Source of the DNA: Eupransor demetentiae
Lineage (GTDB): Bacteria; Bacillota; Bacilli; Lactobacillales; Lactobacillaceae
Direction of reading: 5' to 3'
DNA length: 64,000 nt
NCBI RefSeq assembly: GCF_963930865.1
Contig: NZ_CAWVOH010000003.1
Span: 45,724 to 109,723, forward strand
Shown here: piece by piece, positions 42,560 to 50,375 of the stretch
Position numbering within the stretch: position 1 is the first letter of the stretch
How the letters are laid out: every line of letters starts with the position of its first letter
The notes under the pieces: generated by a model
The model's input: the letters and a program-made list of their open reading frames with translations, nothing else
Told to the model about the DNA's origin: nothing
Databases searched by the model: none
Position numbers and translations under genes: made by a program

Positions 42560-42645
42560 TGCAGCCGGCGGGAGTCGAACCCGCACGTCCTAAAGCGGAC
42601 ACAGGATCCTTAATCCTGCGCGTCTGCCAATTCCGCCACGGCTGC
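42560..42645 (-). tRNA. tRNA-Leu (AAG)
   Basis: 86-nt class II tRNA; acceptor GCAGCCG/CGGCTGC. Anticodon stem CAGGA/TCCTG with loop TTAAGGA; aligned with the Leu(TAG) tRNA in this window, positions 34-36 are AAG. A34 would be deaminated to inosine. CCA is not encoded. Confidence 0.9.
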
Positions 42646-42662
42646 ATCTGATAACTCCTAAA

Positions 42663-42691
42663 ATCTTACCCGGCTTGACCCTATTTGTCAA
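42663..42691 (-). promoter_or_regulatory. Promoter of tRNA-Leu(AAG)
   Basis: TTGACA (42691-42686), 17-bp spacer, TAAGAT (42668-42663) on the minus strand. Confidence 0.85.
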
Positions 42692-42752
42692 GCAGACTTA
42701 GGCAGTCAAAAGGCGAATTTTTTGATAAAATAGAGCTGATTGGAGATTTCAG

Positions 42753-43094
42753 ATGAAGTTATTTAAATGGCGTCGCAGGGAAGAAAATGCCCAGAGCGAC
42801 GAAGTTCAAGAACAAGTAGATTTTTTGCAGACAGAAAACGACACTTTGCTTGATCAGGTGGAGAGTTTGAAGTTAGACGTATCCGAGTTGACCGCTGAGA
42901 ACCAGCGCCTTTTGGACCGCCTCAACCGTAGTAAGTTCCAGCGTAGTATCATCAAGACTGTTGGTGGTTTTCTAGCCTTGGTGCTGTCCTATATTTTGCT
43001 GATTTTGGTGCATGAAAATCCAAATCACATCGTTTGGCTGCTCCTAATCGAAGCAATCTTTATCTTTTTGATGTTGCGAGGTGATGAAAAATGA
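42753..43094 (+). CDS. Coiled-coil protein with C-terminal membrane hairpin
   Basis: A 113-aa protein: basic N-terminus (KLFKWRRREEN), a heptad-rich coiled coil at about 20-62 (VDFLQTENDTLLDQVESLKLDVSELTAENQRLLDRL), then two short membrane segments (about 69-88 and 93-108). GGAG precedes the ATG, and the stop overlaps the tpiA ATG by 4 bases, giving tight coupling with a glycolytic gene. Function unknown; the layout resembles small membrane-anchored scaffold proteins. Confidence 0.72.
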   Translation: MKLFKWRRREENAQSDEVQEQVDFLQTENDTLLDQVESLKLDVSELTAENQRLLDRLNRSKFQRSIIKTVGGFLALVLSYILLILVHENPNHIVWLLLIEAIFIFLMLRGDEK

Positions 43095-43864
43095 GTCAGT
43101 CATTTCACCGCGTACCCTTTGTTCTCGCCAACTGGAAGATTAACAAGCTCCAGGGCGAAGTGAAGGATTTCATCGAAAAAGTAAACGACAAAGTACCAGC
43201 TGCTGACGTGGTTGAAACGGGGATTGCGGCCCAGGATATTTTCTTGGCCGACATGATTCGTGAAACGGCGCAAAGTCCTGTTCAGGTTGTTGCTGAAAAC
43301 GTTCACTGGGAAGATTCAGGAGCCTTTACGGGTGAAACTTCACCCCGTGCTTTGGCCGACATCGGCGTGAACTATGTTTTGATTGGTCATTTTGAGCGGC
43401 GTAAGTTCTTCAACGAAACGGATTCAACTGTTAACTTGAAGGTTACGGCGGCTCTGCGCAATGGCCTAAAGCCCATCATCGACATTGATGAAGATATGTC
43501 AGCTTACGCCCAATTCATGGATGCCGAGCCAGCGGTCGCACAGGTTGCTGCGGCCCTTGCCGGCGTTTCGGTTGACCAAATTCGTAACATTACGATTGCC
43601 TATGAACCAACCTGGGCCATCGGATCAGGCGAAGCTGCTTCGGCTGAGCAAGCCCAAAAGGCTGCCCACCTAATCCGCCAAACTTTGGCCCACTTGTATT
43701 CGCCATCGATTTCGGAAAAGGTCCGAATTTTATACGGTGGTTCGGTCAACCCGGATAATGCCAGTGAAATCATGAGCCAACCTGATATTGACGGTGTCTT
43801 GGTTGGAAAAGCAGCCTTGGATCCAGATCAATTTTTGAAATTAGCCCAGATTGCAAAGGGTTAA
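43091..43864 (+). CDS. tpiA: Triosephosphate isomerase, divergent form
   Basis: A 257-aa TIM barrel interconverting glyceraldehyde-3-phosphate and DHAP. Catalytic Asn14/Lys16 (ANWKINK), His100 (LIGHFERR) and Glu172 (YEPTWAIGSG) are present, with the phosphate loops GGSVNPDNA and VLVGKAAL. Odd points: the residue after the catalytic His is Phe instead of the nearly invariant Ser, and the usual C-x-GE segment reads IDIDED. The gene is upstream of eno but separated by a terminator. Start overlaps the upstream coiled-coil gene. Confidence 0.9.
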   Translation: MSQSFHRVPFVLANWKINKLQGEVKDFIEKVNDKVPAADVVETGIAAQDIFLADMIRETAQSPVQVVAENVHWEDSGAFTGETSPRALADIGVNYVLIGHFERRKFFNETDSTVNLKVTAALRNGLKPIIDIDEDMSAYAQFMDAEPAVAQVAAALAGVSVDQIRNITIAYEPTWAIGSGEAASAEQAQKAAHLIRQTLAHLYSPSISEKVRILYGGSVNPDNASEIMSQPDIDGVLVGKAALDPDQFLKLAQIAKG

Positions 43865-43873
43865 AAGACTTGT

Positions 43874-43902
43874 TAGCTCGGCATTTTGCCGGGCTTTTTT
43901 AT
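43874..43902 (+). terminator. Rho-independent terminator
   Basis: AGCTCGGCA TTT TGCCGGGCT-type hairpin with T6 after tpiA. Confidence 0.85.
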
Positions 43903-43995
43903 TACTTAAATGATTGTTTATATTTTAACGTTTGAGTGTTACAATGACTTTGGATTTGTTTTTACAACCAACAATTAAAAGGAGAACAAAAAAAC

Positions 43996-45321
43996 ATGTC
44001 TTTAATTTCTGATATTGTTGCACGCGAAGTCCTTGACTCACGTGGAAACCCAACTGTCGAAGCCGAAGTTATCACCGAAGTAGGTGGTTTCGGTCGTGGT
44101 ATCGTGCCATCAGGTGCTTCAACCGGTGAACACGAAGCGGTTGAATTGCGTGACGGCGACAAGTCACGTTACATGGGTAAGGGCGTTACTAAGGCCGTTG
44201 CCAACGTTAACGATGCAATCGCCAAGGCTTTGGTTGGTAAGTTTGATGTAACTGACCAACGTGCCATTGACCAAGCTATGATCGATCTTGACGGAACTCC
44301 TAACAAGGGTAAGTTGGGTGCCAACGCTATCTTGGCCGTTTCAATCGCTGCTGCACGTGCCGCAGCTGACGAATTGGGTATGCCTTTGTTCTCATACATT
44401 GGTGGTATGAACTCATACGTTTTGCCAACCCCTATGATGAACGTTATCAACGGTGGTGCTCACTCAGATAACAAGGTTGACTTCCAAGAATTCATGATTA
44501 TGCCTATCGGTGCTCCTTCAATGAAGGAAGCTGTCCGTTACGGTTCAGAAACTTTCCACCACTTGAAGAAGTTGTTGGAAGCTGACGGTAAGGCAACTTC
44601 AGTTGGTGACGAAGGTGGATTTGCTCCTGACTTTGCCAACAACGAAGAACCATTGCAGTACTTGATTAAGGCCATCGAAGCCGCTGGTTACAAGCCAGGT
44701 AAGGACATCGCCATTGCGATGGACTGTGCTTCATCAGAACTTTGGGATGCCGACAAGAAGAAGTACGTTTTGCGTTGGTCTACTAAGGAAGAACTTTCAA
44801 CTGCAGAATTCGTTAAGTACCTTGAAGACTTGGTTGACCGTTACCCAATCATTTCTATCGAAGATCCTATCGATGAAAACAACTGGGACGACTGGGCTTC
44901 AATCACTAAGGAACTTGGCAAGAAGGTTCAATTGGTTGGTGACGACTTCTTCGTTACGAACACTGAATACTTGGCTAAGGGAATCCGCATGGGTGCCGCT
45001 AACTCAATCTTGATCAAGGTTAACCAGATCGGTACTATGTCAGAAACCATGGATGCCATTGAAATGGCTAAGGAAGCTGGCTACACTGCTATCGTTTCTC
45101 ACCGTTCAGGTGAAACGGAAGACACTACCATCGCTGACTTGGTTGTTGCTACTAACGCTGGCCAAATCAAGACTGGTTCAATGTCACGTGGAGAACGTAC
45201 TGCAAAGTACAACCAATTGATGCGTATCGAAGAATTGCTCGGAAGCACTGCCAAGTACAAGGGTGTTCACTCATTCTACAACTTGTCAGCTGATGCTCGT
45301 GAAGCAATCATGGACAAGTAA
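43996..45321 (+). CDS. eno: Enolase
   Basis: A 441-aa glycolytic enzyme converting 2-phosphoglycerate to phosphoenolpyruvate; often also surface-exposed in LAB. Motifs: SGASTGEHEA substrate loop (residues 36-45), GDEGGFAP, catalytic Lys in ILIKVNQIGT, and SHRSGETEDT. Very strong codon bias and consensus AAAGGAGAACAA site mark high expression. TACAAT at 43940-43945 is the probable -10. Single-gene unit with its own terminator. Confidence 0.97.
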   Translation: MSLISDIVAREVLDSRGNPTVEAEVITEVGGFGRGIVPSGASTGEHEAVELRDGDKSRYMGKGVTKAVANVNDAIAKALVGKFDVTDQRAIDQAMIDLDGTPNKGKLGANAILAVSIAAARAAADELGMPLFSYIGGMNSYVLPTPMMNVINGGAHSDNKVDFQEFMIMPIGAPSMKEAVRYGSETFHHLKKLLEADGKATSVGDEGGFAPDFANNEEPLQYLIKAIEAAGYKPGKDIAIAMDCASSELWDADKKKYVLRWSTKEELSTAEFVKYLEDLVDRYPIISIEDPIDENNWDDWASITKELGKKVQLVGDDFFVTNTEYLAKGIRMGAANSILIKVNQIGTMSETMDAIEMAKEAGYTAIVSHRSGETEDTTIADLVVATNAGQIKTGSMSRGERTAKYNQLMRIEELLGSTAKYKGVHSFYNLSADAREAIMDK

Positions 45322-45330
45322 TTCTTATTT

Positions 45331-45358
45331 AAAAAGCGCCTGCGGGTGCTTTTTTTAT
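45331..45358 (+). terminator. Terminator of eno
   Basis: AAAGCGCC TGC GGGTGCTTTTTTT. Confidence 0.88.
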
Positions 45359-45416
45359 TTGGATTTCGTATTATCTAAAAAAGGGACCTGCGTCCCATGA
45401 AATGGAGATGATACTG

Positions 45417-45977
45417 ATGGTAAAACGCTGTAATTGGGCGCAAGCTAGTCTAAATGATGAAGACATGTTGGCCTACCACGACAAGCAATGGGGGAAGGCC
45501 CATCATGATGAGCAGCAGCTGTTTGAATTACTCTGCATGGAGATTTTCCAAGCGGGCTTGTCCTGGAAAACGGTTTTGCATAAGCAGGCTGCTTTTGAGG
45601 AGGCCTTTCATCATTTCGATTTAGCTTTTCTGGCCCAGCAGGGGGATGCCTTTGTGGCGGAATTGATGGCCAATCCAGCAATTATCCGCAACCGAATGAA
45701 GATCCAAGCCTGTCTGAAGAATGCGCGGTTATTGGTCGAATGGCATGCCCAAGGCCGGCAGTTAAATGATTTTCTCTGGTCCTTTACTGATGGCGAAATT
45801 CAAAGTCAGGTGAACTTGCCGGGTGAAACGCTACCGGCTAAAAGCGAATTATCGGAGCGTGTTACGAAGGGCTTTAAGCAAGCTGGCTTTTCCTTTATCG
45901 GGCCCGTTATCATGCAGTCCTATTTGGAAGCGACCGGTGTTTTGAATAATCATCAGGTTGACTGTGATTTTAAGTAA
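45417..45977 (+). CDS. tag: DNA-3-methyladenine glycosylase I
   Basis: A 186-aa base-excision enzyme releasing 3-methyladenine. Family marks: MVKRCNWA start, MLAYHDKQWGKAHHDEQQLFELLCMEIFQAGLSWKTVLHKQAAFEEAF, FIGPVIMQSYLEATGVLNNH near the end. Zinc ligands typical of Tag: Cys5 and His18, plus late His/Cys (NHQVDC). Start chosen at MVKRC behind GGAGATGATACTG. Monocistronic; a bidirectional terminator follows. Confidence 0.93.
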   Translation: MVKRCNWAQASLNDEDMLAYHDKQWGKAHHDEQQLFELLCMEIFQAGLSWKTVLHKQAAFEEAFHHFDLAFLAQQGDAFVAELMANPAIIRNRMKIQACLKNARLLVEWHAQGRQLNDFLWSFTDGEIQSQVNLPGETLPAKSELSERVTKGFKQAGFSFIGPVIMQSYLEATGVLNNHQVDCDFK

Positions 45978-45979
45978 AG

Positions 45980-46012
45980 AAAAAAGCAAGCACATCATGT
46001 GCTTGCTTTTTT
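45980..46012. terminator. Bidirectional terminator
   Basis: AAAAAAGCAAGCACA TCA TGTGCTTGCTTTTTT, serving tag and the convergent tRNA-Arg. Confidence 0.93.
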
Positions 46013-46014
46013 AG

Positions 46015-46086
46015 TGCGCGATCCGGGAGTCGAACCCGGATTGCAAGAACCGGAATCTTGCGTGCTATCCATTACACCAACCGCGC
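46015..46086 (-). tRNA. tRNA-Arg (CCG)
   Basis: 72-nt tRNA; acceptor GCGCGGT/ATCGCGC; anticodon stem CAAGA/TCTTG with loop TTCCGGT gives CCG. Reads CGG only, so it is not the T-box ligand expected for the CGU specifier. Promoter TTGGAA-17-TACAAT (46125-46097) lies inside the end of yigZ. Confidence 0.94.
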
Positions 46087-46096
46087 GAACTATTAC

Positions 46097-46125
46097 ATTG
46101 TATCCTATTTAACAGGGATTTCCAA
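46097..46125 (-). promoter_or_regulatory. Promoter of tRNA-Arg(CCG)
   Basis: TTGGAA (46125-46120), 17-bp spacer, TACAAT (46102-46097); the -35 is inside the yigZ coding end. Confidence 0.75.
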
Positions 46126-46740
46126 GTAAGTCGGGTCGCCGATGGCAAAGGATAAGTTGTCCGAAAAATGGTTTCTAAGTTCGGCTTCGAAGTCCTTAAT
46201 TTTTTCATCTTGGACGGCAACAATTTGGTGTACCTCAGTGTCAAATTGGGTGTCCAGAATATGATAGTCATGACTCTTTAGCCAGTAAGTCAGGGCGTCA
46301 TTGTTCTTGTAATCAATATTGATGGTGACCTTGGTTTGAAAAAGACGTTCCACCATGCCGATGGCTTCCAAACCTTGGGCAGTTGTGCCAGCATAAGCGC
46401 GAATTAAGCCACCGGCACCGAGCTTGATACCACCAAAGTAACGCGTAATCACGGCTGCCACATTGCGGACGTGGTTTTTTTGTAGGACTTCAAGCATGGG
46501 GACGCCGGCCGTTCCAGAAGGTTCGCCGTTGTCGCTGTATCGCTTGATTTCGTCGTTAGGCCCGATGACATAGGCAAAGACATTGTGGGTGGCTTTGTAG
46601 TGCTTTTTGCTGATTTCTTCGACAAAGGCCTGCGCCTCTTCCTCGTTGTTCACTCGAGCGAAGTTTACGATAAAGTCCGATTTCTTAATAGTTTGTTCCC
46701 AAAGAGCCCTTTGGGGAGCGATTGTGAAAAAACGTTCCAT
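46105..46740 (-). CDS. YigZ/IMPACT-family protein
   Basis: A 211-aa protein of the IMPACT/YigZ type (UPF0029 domain, then a ferredoxin-like DUF1949 domain). Conserved core: SDNGEPSGTAGVPMLEVLQ and VVITRYFGGIKLGAGGLIRAYAG (residues about 65-135). Role is uncertain; the family is linked to translation or stress control. Divergent placement beside comFA is conserved in Firmicutes. The ATG at 46740 has no ribosome site and lies seven bases after a TATAAT (46753-46748), predicting a leaderless mRNA. Longer in-frame starts would run into comFA. Confidence 0.9.
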   Translation of the reverse strand: MERFFTIAPQRALWEQTIKKSDFIVNFARVNNEEEAQAFVEEISKKHYKATHNVFAYVIGPNDEIKRYSDNGEPSGTAGVPMLEVLQKNHVRNVAAVITRYFGGIKLGAGGLIRAYAGTTAQGLEAIGMVERLFQTKVTINIDYKNNDALTYWLKSHDYHILDTQFDTEVHQIVAVQDEKIKDFEAELRNHFSDNLSFAIGDPTYLEIPVK

Positions 46741-46746
46741 GCTTCG

Positions 46747-46753
46747 TATTATA
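46747..46753. promoter_or_regulatory. Overlapping divergent -10 elements (TATTATA) between yigZ and comFA
   Basis: TATTAT (plus, 46747-46752) and TATAAT (minus, 46753-46748) share six bases. Distances to ATG are 3-6 bases (comFA, two ATGs) and 7 bases (yigZ), with no Shine-Dalgarno for either gene. -35 elements are weak. Confidence 0.5.
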
Positions 46754-46755
46754 GC

Positions 46756-48039
46756 ATGATGGCAAATGAAGAATGGTACGGCCGCCGCTTGGTGGTCCCA
46801 AAAATTGATTATGAAGCGACAATGGGGGAGGCAAGCGAAGCCATCGTCAAGGGCAATTGCACGCGCTGTGGCCAAAAGAATTTATTTGATCTGCCACGTG
46901 GCGAGCAGTACTGCCGTGCTTGTTTGAACTTGGGACGGGTGTCGACGCTAGATTATCTGGTGTCGCAGCCAGAAAGACATGCATTTGTTGGGCAAGCGCT
47001 GTTGACTTGGCAAGGACAGCTCACTGAACAGCAGACGGCGGTGAGCCAGGAATTAATAGCATCTTTAGAGGCTGGGCGTGATCACCTTGTGTGGGCCGTC
47101 ACCGGTGCGGGTAAAACCGAAATGCTCTTTCCTCTTATTTTAAAGGCTTTGCAGAGCAGGAGGAGGGTCGCTTTGGTTTCCCCGCGTTTGGATGTGATTA
47201 ATGAATTGGCCCCGCGAATAAAGGCCGCTTTTGAAGCGACCGATTTAATTGTTTTGCATGGGCAAACGGAGGAGCCCTATCGCTACACGCAGCTTGTTTT
47301 AGCAACGACCCATCAGTTGTTGCGCTTTTACCAGGCCTTTGACCTGATTATTGTTGATGAGGTGGATGCTTTTCCTTTCCGTGGTGATCCGACCTTGGCT
47401 TACGCTCTCCAAAATGCTCGTTTGTCCGACGGTACGGTGGTCTACCTGACGGCTACGCCCACGCCAGACTTACTAAGGCAGCACAAGCGAGGGCAACTGG
47501 CCTGTTCCTATTTGCCCTTACGCTTTCACCAACATTTGCTACCGGAGTTAAAAATAAAACGTGTTGGCAATTGGCGCAAAGGGGCGCCGGGGCACTTGCT
47601 GAAGTGTTTGCGGGAATTTCAGCAGCAACAGCAGCGTTTTTTGATTTTTGTGCCTAAGATTACTGATTTAGCGTTGGTTCAAAAATATTTGGCTGACTTT
47701 CCCGCCATGGTGGGGACAACGGTCTACGCTGCTGACCCGGACCGCATTGAAAAGGTGACCAAGATGCGCAATGGCGAGTATCAGTACCTGATCACCACCA
47801 CAATCCTTGAACGTGGGGTGACTTTGCCTGGCATTGACGTCCTGATTTTAGGTGCTGATGACCCGGTTTTTTCAGCGAATGCTTTAGTGCAAATGGCTGG
47901 AAGAGTGGGTCGCAAGGCTAACCGCCCTGATGGCTTGGTGCAGGCCTATTGCCAGCAGATGACCTGGCCGGTTTGGCAAGCACGCAAGCAAATTCAGGAT
48001 ATGAATCGACGTGGTCAAAAACTAAAGGGGGAAGAATGA
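46756..48039 (+). CDS. comFA: Competence helicase ComFA
   Basis: A 427-aa DEAD-like helicase that drives transforming DNA inward. N-terminal zinc site CTRCGQKN..YCRAC (about residues 35-57), Walker A VTGAGKTE, DEVDAF (motif II), TATPTP (motif III) and the motif VI MAGRVGRKANRPDG. Two ATGs (46756 and 46759) are candidates; neither has a ribosome site, and a TATTAT lies just upstream. The stop overlaps comFC. Frames reaching further upstream would overlap yigZ. Complete, so natural transformation may be possible if the other com genes are present. Confidence 0.94.
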   Translation: MMANEEWYGRRLVVPKIDYEATMGEASEAIVKGNCTRCGQKNLFDLPRGEQYCRACLNLGRVSTLDYLVSQPERHAFVGQALLTWQGQLTEQQTAVSQELIASLEAGRDHLVWAVTGAGKTEMLFPLILKALQSRRRVALVSPRLDVINELAPRIKAAFEATDLIVLHGQTEEPYRYTQLVLATTHQLLRFYQAFDLIIVDEVDAFPFRGDPTLAYALQNARLSDGTVVYLTATPTPDLLRQHKRGQLACSYLPLRFHQHLLPELKIKRVGNWRKGAPGHLLKCLREFQQQQQRFLIFVPKITDLALVQKYLADFPAMVGTTVYAADPDRIEKVTKMRNGEYQYLITTTILERGVTLPGIDVLILGADDPVFSANALVQMAGRVGRKANRPDGLVQAYCQQMTWPVWQARKQIQDMNRRGQKLKGEE

Positions 48040-48707
48040 AGTGTTTACTTTGCAATCAGTATCAGCCAGCTGGGCAAAATATTTTTCAATTGTTGGGCAT
48101 ACTAGAACGGTCAGAATTTCTCTGTGAAAATTGCCAAGCTTCTTTTGAAGCTATCGAGTCAGGCTACTGTGATGGCTGTGGCCGTGCAGAGCCCGACCAA
48201 GTCATCTGCAGCGACTGTCAACGTTGGCGAGCTAAGGGGATGAAGCTATTGCAGCATCGTGCCTTGTACCGTTATCAGACGGGGATGCAAGATTACATGC
48301 AAGCCTACAAATTTCAGGGGGATTATGAACTGCGCAAGGTTTTTCAAAAGCAGATGAAAGGGTTCATTCGAAAACAGCAATACGATTTATTACTACCAAT
48401 TCCAATCGCCGAAAAGACTTGGAAATGCAGAGGCTTCAATCAAGTGGAGGGGATGCTTGAGGGCCAAAAATATGCGCTCTTATTAGCCGTTGCCCAAGCC
48501 GAAAAAATTTCCCAATCGTTACATAATCGTCAGGATCGTATCAAACAGGCCCAGCCCTTTTTACTGAAGAATCCTGAGCAGGTTGCCGGCAAAAGAATCC
48601 TATTAGTCGATGATGTTTACACGACGGGACGAACCTTGTATCATGCTGCTGATTTGTGCTGGCAGGCCGGCGCCAAATCGGTGCGGTCAATTTCGCTAGC
48701 CCGCTAA
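48036..48707 (+). CDS. comFC: ComFC phosphoribosyltransferase-like competence protein
   Basis: A 223-aa protein with an N-terminal zinc-finger part (CLLCNQY..CENC and CDGCGRAEPDQVICSDC) and a C-terminal PRTase fold with ILLVDDVYTTGRTLYHAA. Needed for transformation with ComFA in Gram-positives. ATG overlaps the comFA stop (ATGA), and GGGGGAAGA lies before it. Numbers of Cys and PRPP-loop residues are normal. Confidence 0.94.
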   Translation: MKCLLCNQYQPAGQNIFQLLGILERSEFLCENCQASFEAIESGYCDGCGRAEPDQVICSDCQRWRAKGMKLLQHRALYRYQTGMQDYMQAYKFQGDYELRKVFQKQMKGFIRKQQYDLLLPIPIAEKTWKCRGFNQVEGMLEGQKYALLLAVAQAEKISQSLHNRQDRIKQAQPFLLKNPEQVAGKRILLVDDVYTTGRTLYHAADLCWQAGAKSVRSISLAR

Positions 48708-48752
48708 ATCCTGTGATAAACTAAAAGAAATCACTCTTGAAAGCAGGCCACC

Positions 48753-48974
48753 ATGTCCCCTTTATTTATGATCGTCCTTACCATTCTTTCGATTTACTAT
48801 ACTTTTTACCTCATGCGTCCACTTAATTTCGCCAAAATTATGCCTTACACGCCCCGACAAGCAGCCATGCTAAAAGTGGTCCTGGCAACGGTGATTGGTT
48901 TCACCTTTTCGTCCTGCCTAATCACCATCGTGGGCTGGGCTATTCAGTTGCCGGGCAGCATTTTAAAGTCCTAA
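48753..48974 (+). CDS. DUF1146 (YwzB-like) small membrane protein
   Basis: A 73-aa protein with two membrane segments (about 3-20 and 38-66) and YTPRQAAMLKVVLATVIGFTFSSCLITIV in the middle, agreeing with DUF1146 proteins that lie near mreB or atp genes in lactobacilli. Start has a weak AGGCCACC site. Function unknown; placement just upstream of mreB suggests a cell-envelope role. Confidence 0.7.
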   Translation: MSPLFMIVLTILSIYYTFYLMRPLNFAKIMPYTPRQAAMLKVVLATVIGFTFSSCLITIVGWAIQLPGSILKS

Positions 48975-49084
48975 GCTCGGACCTGTCTAATCCAGACAAA
49001 TGTGATATAATCTAAGAGATTATGTAAGTCTTTTTACTACTATTTAGAGCAGACTTAACTACTGTAATTGTTGGAGAAATAAGC

Positions 49085-50074
49085 ATGGCAAAAGATATCG
49101 GAATTGATTTAGGAACTGCCAACGTTTTGATTTACGTTGAAGGGGAAGGGATTGTTTTAAACGAGCCATCAGTTGTGGCCATTGACGACAAGACTGACCG
49201 TGTTCTTGCAGTTGGTTCGGAAGCCTACCGGATGGTTGGGCGTACCCCAGGTAACATCCGGGCCGTTCGTCCTTTGAAGGACGGGGTTATCTCAGATTTT
49301 GATGTAACGGAAGCAATGTTGACCTACTTTGTGAACAAGCTTAACGTTAAGGGCTTCATGTCAAAGCCTAACATCATGATTTGTGCGCCAACCAACATTA
49401 CTGAAATTGAACGTAAGGCAATCATTCAAGCCGCTGAAAAGGCTGGTGGAGCCAAGGTTTACCTGGATTACGAACCAAAGGTTGCTGCCATTGGAGCTGG
49501 TTTGGACATCTTCAAGCCGGTTGGTTCAATGGTGATTGATATCGGTGGTGGAACCTCTGATATCGCCATCCTTTCATTGGGTGACATCGTTGTTTCAGAA
49601 TCAATCCGGATTGCCGGTGACCGTATGAACGTTGACATCGTCAACTACTTGAAGCGTCGCCACAACTTGGTTGTTGGAGAACGTTCAGCCGAAACGATTA
49701 AGATTGAAATTGGTTCAGCGTTGCAAAGCGACGATCCACAGACGATGGAAGTTCGTGGTCGTGATAACTTTGATGGTATGCCTGAAACGGTTACGATTAA
49801 CGCCAACGAAATTGAAGAAGCCTTGCATGAGACTTTGGAACAAATCGTGGATGCCGCTCACTCTGCTTTGTCAAAGTTGCCGCCTGAACTAGCAGCTGAC
49901 ATCATTGACCGTGGGATTATGTTGACCGGTGGTGGTGCTCTCTTGACTGGTATGGACCGTCTTTTGGCCCAACATCTTGAAGTGCCTGTCTTTGTTGCCG
50001 AAGCACCTTTGAACAACGTTGCCAAGGGTACTGGTGCTTTGTTGGAACACATGATGACAAAGCCAAAGCGATAA
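49085..50074 (+). CDS. mreB: Rod-shape protein MreB/Mbl
   Basis: A 329-aa actin-like filament protein guiding lateral wall synthesis. Phosphate-1 IGIDLGTANVLIYVEG, connect-1 PTNITEIERKA, phosphate-2 VIDIGGGTSDIA and the adenosine motif GGGALLTGMDRLL are intact. GGAGAAATAAGC precedes the ATG; TATAAT at 49006-49011 is the probable -10. It heads a run mreB-DUF2969-rodA-DUF2785-ddl on the same strand. MreB and Mbl cannot be told apart here. Confidence 0.95.
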   Translation: MAKDIGIDLGTANVLIYVEGEGIVLNEPSVVAIDDKTDRVLAVGSEAYRMVGRTPGNIRAVRPLKDGVISDFDVTEAMLTYFVNKLNVKGFMSKPNIMICAPTNITEIERKAIIQAAEKAGGAKVYLDYEPKVAAIGAGLDIFKPVGSMVIDIGGGTSDIAILSLGDIVVSESIRIAGDRMNVDIVNYLKRRHNLVVGERSAETIKIEIGSALQSDDPQTMEVRGRDNFDGMPETVTINANEIEEALHETLEQIVDAAHSALSKLPPELAADIIDRGIMLTGGGALLTGMDRLLAQHLEVPVFVAEAPLNNVAKGTGALLEHMMTKPKR

Positions 50075-50083
50075 GGTGGCCCC

Positions 50084-50293
50084 ATGAGCAAAAAGAGTCA
50101 GAGCTATCAAGTTAAATTGAATCCCCAAGAAGATTTGGTTGAAGTTTTAATCAATGACGAATTGATTGGAACCATCCAAGAAGAAGCGGGATTATACAGT
50201 GGCTTAATTGGTGACCAAAGTGTTATCAATTCGGCTAAGTCAGTTGATGAAGCGCTACAGGCAATTTTGGCAAGTTTTAATTTATACCATTAA
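50084..50293 (+). CDS. DUF2969 family protein
   Basis: A 69-aa soluble protein (YQVKLNPQEDLVEVLINDELIGTIQEE then a helix SVDEALQAILASFNLYH), matching the small DUF2969 family that sits between mreB and rodA in LAB. GGTGG precedes the ATG, 10 bases after the mreB stop. Terminator follows. Function unknown. Confidence 0.82.
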   Translation: MSKKSQSYQVKLNPQEDLVEVLINDELIGTIQEEAGLYSGLIGDQSVINSAKSVDEALQAILASFNLYH

Positions 50294-50307
50294 TGGTCCA
50301 ACGCTAA

Positions 50308-50338
50308 AAGAATCCTTTGCGTAAGCAAGGGATTTTTG
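50308..50338 (+). terminator. Rho-independent terminator
   Basis: AATCCTTTGC GTAA GCAAGGGATTTTT between the DUF2969 gene and rodA. Confidence 0.78.
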
Positions 50339-50375
50339 TACATAATGCTAAATTTTTGATGAACAGGTGAAAAAC

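Noticed and set aside
42560..42645. tRNA-Leu read as anticodon TAA
   Set aside because: Alignment with tRNA-Leu(TAG) and the 5-bp stem CAGGA/TCCTG put AAG at positions 34-36.
46585..46755. Longer comFA start overlapping yigZ by 150 bases
   Set aside because: The extra residues are the reverse reading of yigZ and have no homology to ComFA; the zinc-finger form starts at 46756/46759.
47949..48035. Longer comFC start inside comFA
   Set aside because: The comFC zinc-finger part begins at MKCLLC with an ATGA overlap, the usual arrangement.
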